Below, one piece after another: positions 1 to 7,485 of a DNA stretch of 64,000 nt. The number at the start of each line of letters is the position of its first letter. Within the stretch, counting starts at the first letter, position 1. The position numbers and the translations under genes were made by a program. The stretch is from JAAYPI01 sp963668615 (GTDB lineage: Bacteria; Bacteroidota; Bacteroidia; Bacteroidales; Paludibacteraceae), in NCBI GenBank assembly GCA_963668615.2, contig CAXXCL010000003.1, positions 744,001 through 808,000 of the forward strand, in the 5' to 3' direction. The notes beneath the pieces were generated by a model. The model saw nothing but the letters and a program-made list of their open reading frames with translations. It was not told where the DNA came from and did not search any database.

Positions 1-2
1 TT

Positions 3-1070
3 GAAAAAGATACTGCTAATACAATAGGTTGCACCTATAAAATGACCCTCGAATTGCAAGTTGCCCCAACCTACTTAATTACAGAAACGCCTGTTTCCAT
101 TTGTCAAGGAAACACATATAATTTCCGTGGAAAAACGCTCTCCAATTCAGGCTTATATGCAGATACCTTACAAACAAAGCTTGGTTGCGATAGTATTTAT
201 CAATTGCAATTAACGGTTTATCCAACTTATCACGATACGCTCAATGTAACTATTTGTGAGGGTGAAACATATTCTTTCAAAGGGTTAAACCTTGACCAAA
301 TTGGAATTTACACAGATAGTTTAACAACCGTACACAGTTGTGATAGCCTTGTCATATTAAACTTAGATGTTATCTCTTTCGCTAATGCAGTGATTTCCGA
401 TACCGTAAGTATCTGTCAAGGAGAAAAAACGACCATAGAAGTATCCGGATATCCCGACAATTCAACGGTACAGTGGTCAAACGGAAGTTCGTATGCTAGG
501 CAGAAAGTATCTCCTCAAACAACTACTACCTACACGGCTACCATCTCCAAGTTACAGTGTCAAAAAGTTTTGACGACTGAAGTTATTGTTAATCCAACTC
601 CGCAAATAACAGGATATAATTTAGTGGACGAAACGACAGGTGATATTCAATTGATATTCTCAGAAGGGACACCTCCATATAGCTTTACACTCGACGGAAC
701 AGAAGGTTCCACTTCCGGGTTATTCCCCGCCGTTACATTAGGATACCATACAGCCGTGATCACCGATGAAAACAGTTGTTCAGGAAAATATGTTTTCTAT
801 CGAGATATCACACTAATACCCGACAAATATTTCTCCCCTAATGGTGATGGTGTACATGATACATGGAAAATTCAAAGTATTAATCTGGTACCGGCTCATG
901 TATACATCTATGACCGTTTCAGCAAACTCCTTGCCAAATATGAGGACAATTTTGAAGAATGGGATGGAACATATTTGGGAAATCAATTACCTTCTACAGA
1001 TTATTGGTACTTGATAAAAACTATCTATACTAACCAATCTTATACGGGACACTTCACCTTGAGGAGATAA
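3..1070 (+). CDS. T9SS type B cargo protein, C-terminal part (5' end outside window)
   Basis: The reading frame is open to the left edge, so the gene starts upstream. What remains is about 355 residues: the end of one 51-residue repeat, two full copies (core ICxGxxYxF...GxYxDxLxT...CDS), an Ig-like stretch, then a final domain of about 85 residues. That last domain begins YFSPNGDGVHDTW, contains YIYDRFSKLL and EWDGTYLGNQLPS, and ends in basic TLRR. This is the gliding-motility-associated C-terminal domain (CHU_C, TIGR04131 type), which sends proteins through the type IX secretion system to the cell surface or outside. Function of the repeats is unknown; adhesin or structural surface protein is an inference. 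A hairpin terminator follows. The GldJ-like gene near 54.7 kb fits a T9SS-bearing cell. Confidence 0.88.
   Translation, partial: EKDTANTIGCTYKMTLELQVAPTYLITETPVSICQGNTYNFRGKTLSNSGLYADTLQTKLGCDSIYQLQLTVYPTYHDTLNVTICEGETYSFKGLNLDQIGIYTDSLTTVHSCDSLVILNLDVISFANAVISDTVSICQGEKTTIEVSGYPDNSTVQWSNGSSYARQKVSPQTTTTYTATISKLQCQKVLTTEVIVNPTPQITGYNLVDETTGDIQLIFSEGTPPYSFTLDGTEGSTSGLFPAVTLGYHTAVITDENSCSGKYVFYRDITLIPDKYFSPNGDGVHDTWKIQSINLVPAHVYIYDRFSKLLAKYEDNFEEWDGTYLGNQLPSTDYWYLIKTIYTNQSYTGHFTLRR
96..371 (+). repeat. Two coding tandem repeats, 51-residue period
   Basis: Core units of 41 residues at 96-218 and 249-371 share I-C-x-G-x-x-Y-x-F-x-G, G-x-Y-x-D-x-L-x-T and C-D-S, separated by about 10 residues. 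The tail of a further unit (GCTYK...LELQV) lies at the window edge, so the array extends upstream. The two Cys per unit may form a disulfide outside the cell (inference). Confidence 0.75.
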
Positions 1071-1089
1071 AAAACGAATAAAAAAACGG

Positions 1090-1132
1090 AAAACCTTGCA
1101 AATAAACAATTGCGAGGCTTTTTCTTTTTTTT
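1090..1132 (+). terminator. Rho-independent terminator of the T9SS cargo gene
   Basis: AAAACCTTGCAA (1090-1101) can pair with TTGCGAGGCTTTT (1110-1122), with one G-T pair and a bulge, followed by a T-rich tract to 1132. It lies 20 bases after the stop codon. Confidence 0.7.
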
Positions 1133-1162
1133 AGTTTGAATGGGAAATTTTCCTAGTATTTG

Positions 1163-1200
1163 TTTTGTTGTTTCAAACAATGTTCGTAATTTTGCGAACA
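1163..1200 (+). promoter_or_regulatory. arsR promoter with embedded ArsR operator
   Basis: TTTTG at 1163-1167 and TAATTTTG at 1187-1194 match the Bacteroidota -33 (TTTG) and -7 (TAnnTTTG) elements with a 19-base spacer. The -7 box is exactly the 8-base spacer of the inverted repeat TGTTCG (1181-1186) / CGAACA (1195-1200). A repressor bound there would cover the promoter. The same inverted repeat with the same spacer length recurs before the ArsP-like permease. Confidence 0.75.
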
Positions 1201-1224
1201 ACAAACAAATAAATTCATTTCGTT

Positions 1225-1557
1225 ATGACATGCTGTAAAAATAAAGATTACACTATTGACAATGAGCAACTTGCCCGATTTGCCAAAGCAATGGGACATC
1301 CTGCTCGGATTACCATTTTGCAATTTCTTGCTTCTTTGGATACTTGCTATTTCGGGGACATACATAACGAATTGCCCATTGCAAAAGCGACTGTATCTCA
1401 GCATCTGAAGGAATTAAAAGAGGCAGGACTTATTCAAGGGGAAATAGAAACCCCCAAGGTTAAATATTGCATCAACCGTAATAACTGGACAAAAGCACAA
1501 GCATATTTCGAGGCTTTTTTTACTAATTGCAAAGAAACAAAAGGCTGTTGTAAATAA
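1225..1557 (+). CDS. arsR: ArsR/SmtB-family metalloid-sensing repressor
   Basis: This 110-residue winged-helix protein has the ArsR pattern: MGHPARITILQFL early on and the recognition helix region AKATVSQHLKELKEAGLI. Family members bind operator DNA as dimers and release it when As(III), Sb(III) or another thiophilic ion binds cysteines. The classic ELCVCDL site is reduced here to one Cys (DTCYFGDI, C41). Cys pairs sit at both ends instead (C3-C4 and C108-C109, plus C102), which suggests a different metal site. It is the first gene of the cassette, and an operator overlaps its -7 box, so autorepression is likely. The exact inducer cannot be read from sequence; arsenic is inferred from the neighbours. 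Confidence 0.88.
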   Translation: MTCCKNKDYTIDNEQLARFAKAMGHPARITILQFLASLDTCYFGDIHNELPIAKATVSQHLKELKEAGLIQGEIETPKVKYCINRNNWTKAQAYFEAFFTNCKETKGCCK

Positions 1558-1584
1558 GTAAATCATAATAAACAAGTAACGTAT

Positions 1585-1821
1585 ATGGAAATTAAAGTAT
1601 TGGGTACAGGCTGCCCCAAATGTAAAACCCTTGAAAAAATAACTCGTGAAGTAGTTGCACAAAACAATATTGATGCTACGATTACGAAAGTGGAAGACAT
1701 TTCCGAAATTATTAAATTTAATATCATGAGTACACCCGCATTAGTCGTTGATGGCAAAGTAGTGATAAAAGGACGTGTGCCATCCAATGAAGAACTAAAA
1801 AAAATACTAACCAATAACTAA
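1585..1821 (+). CDS. Small redox-active disulfide protein (thioredoxin-like, CPKC)
   Basis: The product has 78 residues with the active-site motif C10-P-K-C13 right after the first beta strand and the cis-Pro motif MSTPALVVDGKVV further on. This matches the minimal thioredoxin fold family (redox-active disulfide protein 2, MTH895/TM0996 type). Such proteins often sit beside ArsP-type permeases in Bacteroidota and archaea. It lacks a signal peptide, so it acts in the cytoplasm, perhaps passing electrons or metalloid to the membrane proteins encoded next to it (inference). It is 27 bases after arsR and 6 before the ArsF-like gene, in one likely transcript. Confidence 0.85.
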   Translation: MEIKVLGTGCPKCKTLEKITREVVAQNNIDATITKVEDISEIIKFNIMSTPALVVDGKVVIKGRVPSNEELKKILTNN

Positions 1822-1827
1822 TTTATT

Positions 1828-2247
1828 ATGAAGAAGCTAGTATCTGTTTTAGTATTATCCTTTTTAATGATTCCTTTTTTCACTATAAGTGCTGAAAAAA
1901 AAGATCAAAAAACCATCGTAAAATCCCCCCAAGTAGAAGTTTACTATTTCCATTTTACCCGCCGTTGCATTACCTGTCAGGCAGTGGAAACAGAATCGAA
2001 AAAAGCAGTGGAGACACTCTATCCGGAACAACTAAAAAGAGGCCTAATTACTTTTAAATCGATTAATTTAGACGAAGAAAGCAGTGCCTCTTTGGCAAAG
2101 AAGAACAAGGTAGAAGGACAATCCCTGTTAGTTATCGGCAAAAAAAAGCGTATTGATATGACACAAGACGGCTTTATTTATGCAAGAAGTAACCCTGAAA
2201 AATTAAAGGATAAGTTAAAAAAAACAATTGATCCTCTGATAAAATAA
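1828..2247 (+). CDS. ArsF-like secreted thioredoxin-fold protein
   Basis: The 139-residue product starts with a signal peptide (MKKLVSVLVLSFLMIP...ISA) followed by a short thioredoxin-like domain. A vicinal Cys motif, R-R-C47-I-T-C50-Q, follows the strand VYYFHF. This matches the family that databases label nitrophenyl compound nitroreductase subunit ArsF, from work on aromatic arsenical reduction. In Bacteroidota it is regularly placed before the ArsG permease, as here (20 bases). It probably works in the periplasm as a thiol relay with ArsG; the true substrate is not known. No lipobox Cys is seen. The ArsF name rests on family and context, not on a known reaction in this organism. Confidence 0.75.
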   Translation: MKKLVSVLVLSFLMIPFFTISAEKKDQKTIVKSPQVEVYYFHFTRRCITCQAVETESKKAVETLYPEQLKRGLITFKSINLDEESSASLAKKNKVEGQSLLVIGKKKRIDMTQDGFIYARSNPEKLKDKLKKTIDPLIK

Positions 2248-2267
2248 TGTAAGTAAGATAAGTAAGA

Positions 2268-2969
2268 ATGGAGATTTTACAAACCATCTTGGATAATTCG
2301 CAATATGCATTTGTGACAGCGTTTGTTTTGGGAATTATGACTGCCATAAGTCCGTGCCCATTGGCAACAAACATTTCGGCTATCGGTTTCATCAGTTGTG
2401 ATATTGAAAATCGCAAACGAGTTTTTATCAATGGGTTGATATATACACTTGGTCGAGCAATAAGTTATACCGGTTTAGCCTTGATGCTCTTTTTCGGAGC
2501 CGGCAAGATGCATGTTTCAATGATTTTTCAGGGTTGGGGAGAAAAATTGTTAGGACCATTGCTGGTTCTTATCGGCCTGGTTATGTTAGATATTATCAAA
2601 ATTAATCTTCCAGGTTTCTCCCGCTTGACCGAAAAAATAGGAGAAAAGGGGAAAGGAAATTATTGGAGTACACTTTTGCTGGGAATGGTATTTGCCTTAG
2701 CATTTTGCCCATACAGTGGAGTGCTTTATTTCGTGATGCTGATTCCCATGACGATAGCAAGTGCAAGCGGTTTGTACTTACCTATTATCTATGCCTTTGC
2801 TACCGGATTGCCTGTTATCTTATTTGCTTGGTTATTGGCTTTTGCGGTAGGAAACGTGGGAAAACTCTACAATCACATTAAAACTTTTGAACTTTGGTTT
2901 CGAAGAGTGGTTTCTGTTATATTTATCGGTGTAGGTATTTATTATATCTCAATTTTTTTTATAAAGTAG
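2268..2969 (+). CDS. ArsG-like / CcdA-DsbD-type membrane protein
   Basis: The product has 233 residues and about six membrane segments. Each half carries one Cys-Pro motif at the membrane face: ISPCP near residue 30 and AFCPYSG near residue 147. This paired-Cys arrangement is that of CcdA/DsbD transmembrane electron carriers. Databases call this subgroup aromatic aminobenzylarsenical efflux permease ArsG. Together with ArsF and the CPKC protein it forms a plausible chain carrying electrons from cytoplasmic thiols to the periplasm (inference); direct arsenical export is the other reading. It follows arsF in the same transcript and is followed by a second copy of the operator before the permease. 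Confidence 0.75.
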   Translation: MEILQTILDNSQYAFVTAFVLGIMTAISPCPLATNISAIGFISCDIENRKRVFINGLIYTLGRAISYTGLALMLFFGAGKMHVSMIFQGWGEKLLGPLLVLIGLVMLDIIKINLPGFSRLTEKIGEKGKGNYWSTLLLGMVFALAFCPYSGVLYFVMLIPMTIASASGLYLPIIYAFATGLPVILFAWLLAFAVGNVGKLYNHIKTFELWFRRVVSVIFIGVGIYYISIFFIK

Positions 2970-2983
2970 TTTTTTTTCGTTTG

Positions 2984-3007
2984 ATTGTTCGTTGTTTTGC
3001 GAACAAT
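2984..3007 (+). promoter_or_regulatory. Second ArsR operator, before the ArsP-like permease
   Basis: ATTGTTCG (2984-2991) and CGAACAAT (3000-3007) form a perfect 8-bp inverted repeat with an 8-base spacer (TTGTTTTG). The core TGTTCG-N8-CGAACA equals the site before arsR. The spacer is one base away from a TAnnTTTG -7 box. It implies the permease has its own ArsR-controlled promoter. Confidence 0.72.
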
Positions 3008-3034
3008 TAGATTAAATCAATAACATTTTAAAAT

Positions 3035-4054
3035 ATGAAGTTCAATAAAAACATAATCATTCCCCTGCTACTATTACCAATTTGGTATTTGGTTTATAAC
3101 AATCTTCAACCTGCAACCGACTGGTTTATTGATTCTGCATTAGGGATGACTAAAGGTGCTCATTTAACGGAAACCTTACGATTCTTTATTTTCGAATTTC
3201 CAAAGGTGCTGATGCTTTTGGTTCTCATTATTTTCTTTGTAGGTATACTCCGCAGTTTTTTTACTGCTGAACGAACCCGAAAAGCACTGGAAGGGAAATC
3301 AACATTCATGGGCAATATTATGGCTGCTTTGCTGGGAATTGTAACGCCTTTCTGTTCGTGCTCCGCGATTCCTTTATTCCTTGGCTTTGTAGAATCGGGT
3401 GTTCCATTAGGTATTACATTCTCATTCCTTATTGCGGCTCCCATGATTAACGAAGTAGCTGTGATACTTCTCTACGGTTTGTTCGGTTGGAAAATAGCAT
3501 TGATTTACATCGCTACCGGTTTGGCAATTGCCATTATAGCTGGTTGGATAATTGGAAAATTAAGACTCGAAAAATGGGTGGAAGAGTGGGTTTACGCCAC
3601 CAAACTTGGAAACGATGGAATTACAGATGAAAAAATAAATATTTCAGACCGAATCAAATTTGGTTTTGAAGCGGTAAAAGAAATTGTCGGCAAAGTGTGG
3701 ATATATGTAGCTATAGGCATTGCCGTAGGAGCAGGAGCACATGGTTATGTCCCGGAAAAATTTATGGCGTCATTGATGGGAAAATCGGCATGGTATAGCA
3801 TTCCGTTGTCCGTTTTAATAGGCGTTCCTTTATATTCGAATGCAGCCGGCATTATCCCTATTGTATCGGTTTTAATAGAAAAAGGAGCCTCACTCGGAAC
3901 AGCATTGGCATTTATGATGGCTGTAATTGGTCTTTCGTTGCCCGAAATAATTATCCTCAAAAAAGTTCTAAAATTACCATTAATATTGACTTTTGTCGGA
4001 ATAGTAACAATGGGAATTCTACTCGTTGGATATTTGTTTAATTACATTTTATAG
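3035..4054 (+). CDS. arsP: ArsP/DUF318-family permease
   Basis: The 339-residue membrane protein has about eight to ten hydrophobic segments and the family signature TPFCSCSAIP (C107 and C109). This marks the PF03773 permeases. Characterised ArsP members export trivalent organoarsenicals such as methylarsenite; others have unknown substrates. A second conserved stretch, GVPLYSNAAGIIP, lies near residues 265-277. The gene ends the cassette and has its own operator 28 bases upstream, so it is probably induced with arsR. There is no ArsB, ArsA, ArsC or ArsM nearby, so inorganic arsenate resistance is not supported by this locus alone. The symbol is by family. Confidence 0.82.
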   Translation: MKFNKNIIIPLLLLPIWYLVYNNLQPATDWFIDSALGMTKGAHLTETLRFFIFEFPKVLMLLVLIIFFVGILRSFFTAERTRKALEGKSTFMGNIMAALLGIVTPFCSCSAIPLFLGFVESGVPLGITFSFLIAAPMINEVAVILLYGLFGWKIALIYIATGLAIAIIAGWIIGKLRLEKWVEEWVYATKLGNDGITDEKINISDRIKFGFEAVKEIVGKVWIYVAIGIAVGAGAHGYVPEKFMASLMGKSAWYSIPLSVLIGVPLYSNAAGIIPIVSVLIEKGASLGTALAFMMAVIGLSLPEIIILKKVLKLPLILTFVGIVTMGILLVGYLFNYIL

Positions 4055-4065
4055 ATAAACATCCC

Positions 4066-4117
4066 AAATTGCAACCCTTGAAGCCTGGAAAATTGCAAAA
4101 TGGAAGGAAAATTGCAA
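4066..4117. repeat. Short direct repeats AAATTGCAA (x3)
   Basis: AAATTGCAA occurs at 4066-4074, 4090-4098 and 4109-4117; the last two extend to GGAAAATTGCAA with a 19-bp period. They lie in the 169-bp gap between the permease and the convergent barrel gene. I see no gene or clear terminator here. They may be chance in AT-rich DNA or remains of a decayed sequence. Confidence 0.45.
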
Positions 4118-4223
4118 GAAATACCTATCCTTATCTTGATCTTGAGCCTTTAAAAGATAATTTCGGAACATTGAAAAAGCACAAATCAAAATAGACTTGC
4201 TTTTTCAAATTAATTGTTTTTTT

Positions 4224-4877
4224 TTAAAACTTATAGAAGAAACCGATTGTAAATGCACTGGTAGAAAGAACATTATCGGCATTTACTCCAAAATTAAAAG
4301 AATCTGTTTCTTTTGTCACAGTCGGATTAGCATCCTCATCTTTTTGTGAAGAATGTGTGTAATTGAGACTCAAGAAATTTAGATTTGCAAATAATCCGAG
4401 ATTGTCTGATAAACAATATTGAACTGCAGGGAATACATTTAATCCGATTTTAGCAACATAAGGACTGTTGGTTGTAGTAGATCCGACTGTTACAGAAGAA
4501 TCTTGTCCACCAAACATCAGGTTGCCTTGTGCATAAAAAGACAATTTGTCAAATGTCAAGAAATAATAACGAGCAAAAGGAGAAGCAGACCAAGAAGTTG
4601 TCTTATTTTCATAATCTTGATTTAAAGCATTAACCCCGCTTGTATTTGTACCTCCAATTGCGAGAGAAAGACCAAAGGCGAACTTGTCATTCAGGGAATA
4701 TCCAACAGTTGGTTGAAAACTGAAACTCGTAGTGGTCGGATCTTTAACTTCCGTAGAACCTGTGGTTGTTTTGCCACCATCTGAAGAGAATCCTAAACCA
4801 CCTCCAATAAACACCTGAGCTGTCAAGACTGTCGATGTTGCCAATAATAATACAAAAAACATAAAAACTTTTTTCAT
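4224..4877 (-). CDS. Outer-membrane beta-barrel protein (porin-like fold)
   Basis: The product has 217 residues: a signal peptide (MKKVFMFFVLLLATSTVLTAQ), then GG-rich alternating strands such as VFIGGGLGFSS, TSFSFQPTVGYSLNDKFAFGLSLAIGG and ASPFARYYFL, ending in the strand FTIGFFYKF with a terminal Phe. That is the OmpA/OmpX-like small barrel pattern recognised by BAM. The substrate or role is unknown. The 236-bp region between this gene and the AraC gene has a possible -7 box (TATTTTTG, minus strand, 5002-5009) and otherwise nothing I can name. It is monocistronic and convergent with the ars cassette. Confidence 0.8.
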   Translation of the reverse strand: MKKVFMFFVLLLATSTVLTAQVFIGGGLGFSSDGGKTTTGSTEVKDPTTTSFSFQPTVGYSLNDKFAFGLSLAIGGTNTSGVNALNQDYENKTTSWSASPFARYYFLTFDKLSFYAQGNLMFGGQDSSVTVGSTTTNSPYVAKIGLNVFPAVQYCLSDNLGLFANLNFLSLNYTHSSQKDEDANPTVTKETDSFNFGVNADNVLSTSAFTIGFFYKF

Positions 4878-5113
4878 AAACTTATTTTTAGCTCTCTATC
4901 TCCTAAGAAGATCGTACCAGGAAGGAGTGTGAGGATATTTATAAACACTCTGGGAATACTTATTCAAATGCACTGCGAAATTAATGGATTTTTCTTTAAC
5001 ACAAAAATATGTGTAGAAGAACTTCATTCTTTAGTTGTGCTAATAACAAGAAAATAAGACAATAAAAGTGGAAATAAACAAGTTACCACAACAAACTATA
5101 AAGACACTTTACA

Positions 5114-5968
5114 TCATCTGCTCGTATTTCTAAAATGAGAAAGTGTCATTCCTGTATGTCTTTTAAAAAATTTACATAAAAAAGCCTCACTCGGATAGCT
5201 TAATTTTTCTGCTATTTCTTTAAGCGGCATAGAAGTCGTTTTTAAGCGTAGTTTGAGTTCTGTTACGGCAAATTTATCAATAAGTTCCTTAGCCGAAGTT
5301 CCTACACTTTCCTTAGTAATAATCGACAAATATTTTGGTGTAATGCAAAGTTTCTCTGCATAAAAAGCCACTTCCCTATTTTCCGGATGAGTTCCTACAA
5401 AATGAAAAAATTCTTCTAACAATTCTTTTTTATGCTTCCGCTGACGGGAATATATTTGATTGTTGGCAACCACCTTATTATACAAATCAAGGTAAAAATT
5501 ATGCAACAGATTCAATATTATTTCACTACGACAGACATTTCCTACATCGCAATATTTAATGTATAACATAGAAAAATATTCCTCAACTATTTTGGACTTC
5601 TCTTTTTCAGGCAAGTGATATGTCACATTTTCTTTCAGAAATCCGACAAATGCACTCGGAAACCGATACATAATATCATCAATCAAGAAATTGGAAAACG
5701 AAAAATAGTTCAACGCAAAGTCAATCGATTTTTCTTTACAATCCAATATTTGTCCCGGGAAAACCACCAAAATATCATTTGCCTCAAAGTGATATGGCAA
5801 TAAATCAACCTCTATGTCAGCATTCCCCACTAAACACAAACAAACTAAGCATACATTTATCCTACAAGGCGAATAATCTATTGGTAAATCATTGCATTGC
5901 AATGAGATAAGAAAATCATTCTCTATGTTTTTGCTGCCAAGGAAAGATTCGAGAGATGGTAAATTCAT
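5114..5968 (-). CDS. AraC-family transcriptional regulator
   Basis: The 284-residue protein has an N-terminal ligand-binding-like half (cupin-type strands with DILVVFPGQILD) and a C-terminal double helix-turn-helix. The latter runs from about residue 190 and includes EVAFYAEKLCITPKYLSIITKESVG and LKEIAEKLSYPSEAFLCKFFKRHTGMT, the standard AraC/XylS signature. It is divergent from the tripartite pump operon starting at 6125, with about 156 bp between. Such placement usually means it controls that pump, probably in response to a toxic small molecule. The ligand is unknown. A TATTTTTG box lies 25 bases before its start. Confidence 0.88.
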   Translation of the reverse strand: MNLPSLESFLGSKNIENDFLISLQCNDLPIDYSPCRINVCLVCLCLVGNADIEVDLLPYHFEANDILVVFPGQILDCKEKSIDFALNYFSFSNFLIDDIMYRFPSAFVGFLKENVTYHLPEKEKSKIVEEYFSMLYIKYCDVGNVCRSEIILNLLHNFYLDLYNKVVANNQIYSRQRKHKKELLEEFFHFVGTHPENREVAFYAEKLCITPKYLSIITKESVGTSAKELIDKFAVTELKLRLKTTSMPLKEIAEKLSYPSEAFLCKFFKRHTGMTLSHFRNTSR

Positions 5969-5992
5969 ATTGTATTGTTCTCAATTTATATG

Positions 5993-6000
5993 CAAAAATA
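5993..6000 (-). promoter_or_regulatory. -7 box of the AraC gene
   Basis: TATTTTTG on the minus strand fits TAnnTTTG and lies 25 bases upstream of the regulator start. On the plus strand the nearest candidate for the pump operon is GACCTTTG at 6090-6097, one base off the consensus. Confidence 0.5.
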
Positions 6001-6124
6001 CCCATTTTTAACCATGTAAAATCCAATTTTATGGAAAAAAAGATAATTTTCATAGAAAAGGGGGCAACGATTCATATGCCAAATAAAACGACCTTTGCAA
6101 GTTCAAAAATTAAACAGAATAATA

Positions 6125-7456
6125 ATGAATCGACCAAAAAAATCTTCTATTTTACTTCTTTGCACACTCTTGCTTGCCACGCAAAGTATTGCTGCACAAA
6201 TAGCTAAAACGTTTACTTTATCTCAAGTATATGAGTTGGCAATTGCCAACAGTAAACAACTCAAACTATCACAAACAGGTATTGATATGGCTCAAACAGC
6301 TACTAAATTAGCCCAAACAGCCTTAACACCTTCTCTTGATGTTACCCTTTCCGCTTTTTACATTGGTAATGGCGTCGTTATGAACAGAGATTTTACGAAT
6401 GCACAAAATGTTGAAATGCCACACTTGGGCAATAATTTCAGTTTTGAAGCCTCTCAGATAATTTTTGCCGGAGGATCAATCTCTACAAACATTAAGAAAG
6501 CTAAATTAGAAGAGCAAGTGGCAGAGCTCAACTACGAACGTGATGAATTAGATATTTGCTTTTTGGTAACTAGTTATTATTTAGACCTATACAAGCTGAA
6601 AAACCAACGTGAGGTATTTCTGAAAAACATTGAACAAACAGAACTTTTGATAGAACAAATAAAATCGAAAGAAACACAAGGAATGGCATTAAGTAGCGAT
6701 GTTACTCGCCACGAACTAATGTTACAAAATCTAAAACTGGAACTTATTGAAGTCGACAATAACAGCAAAATTATCAACAATCAATTGGTAGTTACGCTCG
6801 GTCTACCCGGTGAAACAATTATAGTTCCTGACACATCCTTGTTGGAATTGGATTTGAATACCGTAAGTCAAGAAAATCTTCTTCAATTGGCTACGGAAAA
6901 TTTGCCGGAATTAAAAAGTGCTGCCTTGAATAAAGAAATTGCTGCAAAGGATTCCCGCATTGCTAAAGCAGACTACTATCCGAATATTGCGTTGGTTGGT
7001 GCCAACAACTTTAATGGACCGATTTTGATAGAAGTGCCAACCATCAATAGTAATTTTAATTACTGGTATGTAGGAGTAGGAGTCAAATACAACCTCGCAT
7101 CCCTTTACAAAACAAACAAGAAAGTACAACTGGCTAACAAAAACGAACGGATGGCAGAATATGCCGAAGCTCTTACTTTAGAACAAACACAAGTAGCGGT
7201 ACATAGTGCATATACTAAGTTTATGGAGTCGTTCGAAAAGCTGACAGTATACGAAACCAGTAGTCGCTTGGCTAATGAAAATTACCGTATCATCAACAAT
7301 CGATACCTCAGCGATTTAGTTTTAATTACTGAAATGCTCGATGCGAGCAACACCAAACTAAATGCGGAATTACAAGTAGTAAATGCCAAACTTAACGTGA
7401 TTTACAATTATTATAAATTACAACGCGAAATAGGAAGTCGAATAAACAAAAAATAA
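6125..7456 (+). CDS. TolC-family outer-membrane efflux channel
   Basis: The product has 443 residues from the ATG at 6125, chosen because it gives a clean signal peptide (MNRPKKSSILLLCTLLLATQSIAAQ) where an in-frame ATG at 6095 would add ten polar residues before it. Two long coiled-coil halves rich in A, L, E and N follow, each with the TolC hallmarks: LxxxYELAIANSKQL early and TEMLDASNTKLNAELQVVNAKLNVIYNYYKLQREIG at the end. TolC trimers form the outer-membrane duct for inner-membrane pumps. It leads a three-gene operon with a membrane-fusion protein and an MFS pump, so it is their dedicated exit duct. Confidence 0.92.
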   Translation: MNRPKKSSILLLCTLLLATQSIAAQIAKTFTLSQVYELAIANSKQLKLSQTGIDMAQTATKLAQTALTPSLDVTLSAFYIGNGVVMNRDFTNAQNVEMPHLGNNFSFEASQIIFAGGSISTNIKKAKLEEQVAELNYERDELDICFLVTSYYLDLYKLKNQREVFLKNIEQTELLIEQIKSKETQGMALSSDVTRHELMLQNLKLELIEVDNNSKIINNQLVVTLGLPGETIIVPDTSLLELDLNTVSQENLLQLATENLPELKSAALNKEIAAKDSRIAKADYYPNIALVGANNFNGPILIEVPTINSNFNYWYVGVGVKYNLASLYKTNKKVQLANKNERMAEYAEALTLEQTQVAVHSAYTKFMESFEKLTVYETSSRLANENYRIINNRYLSDLVLITEMLDASNTKLNAELQVVNAKLNVIYNYYKLQREIGSRINKK

Positions 7457-7485
7457 ATAATCAAATTTTAATAGAAAAGAATATC

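Noticed and set aside
4925..4950. Inverted repeat GAGTGT/ACACTC upstream of the barrel gene
   Set aside because: Only six bases with a 14-base loop, no second copy and no link to a regulator; could be chance.
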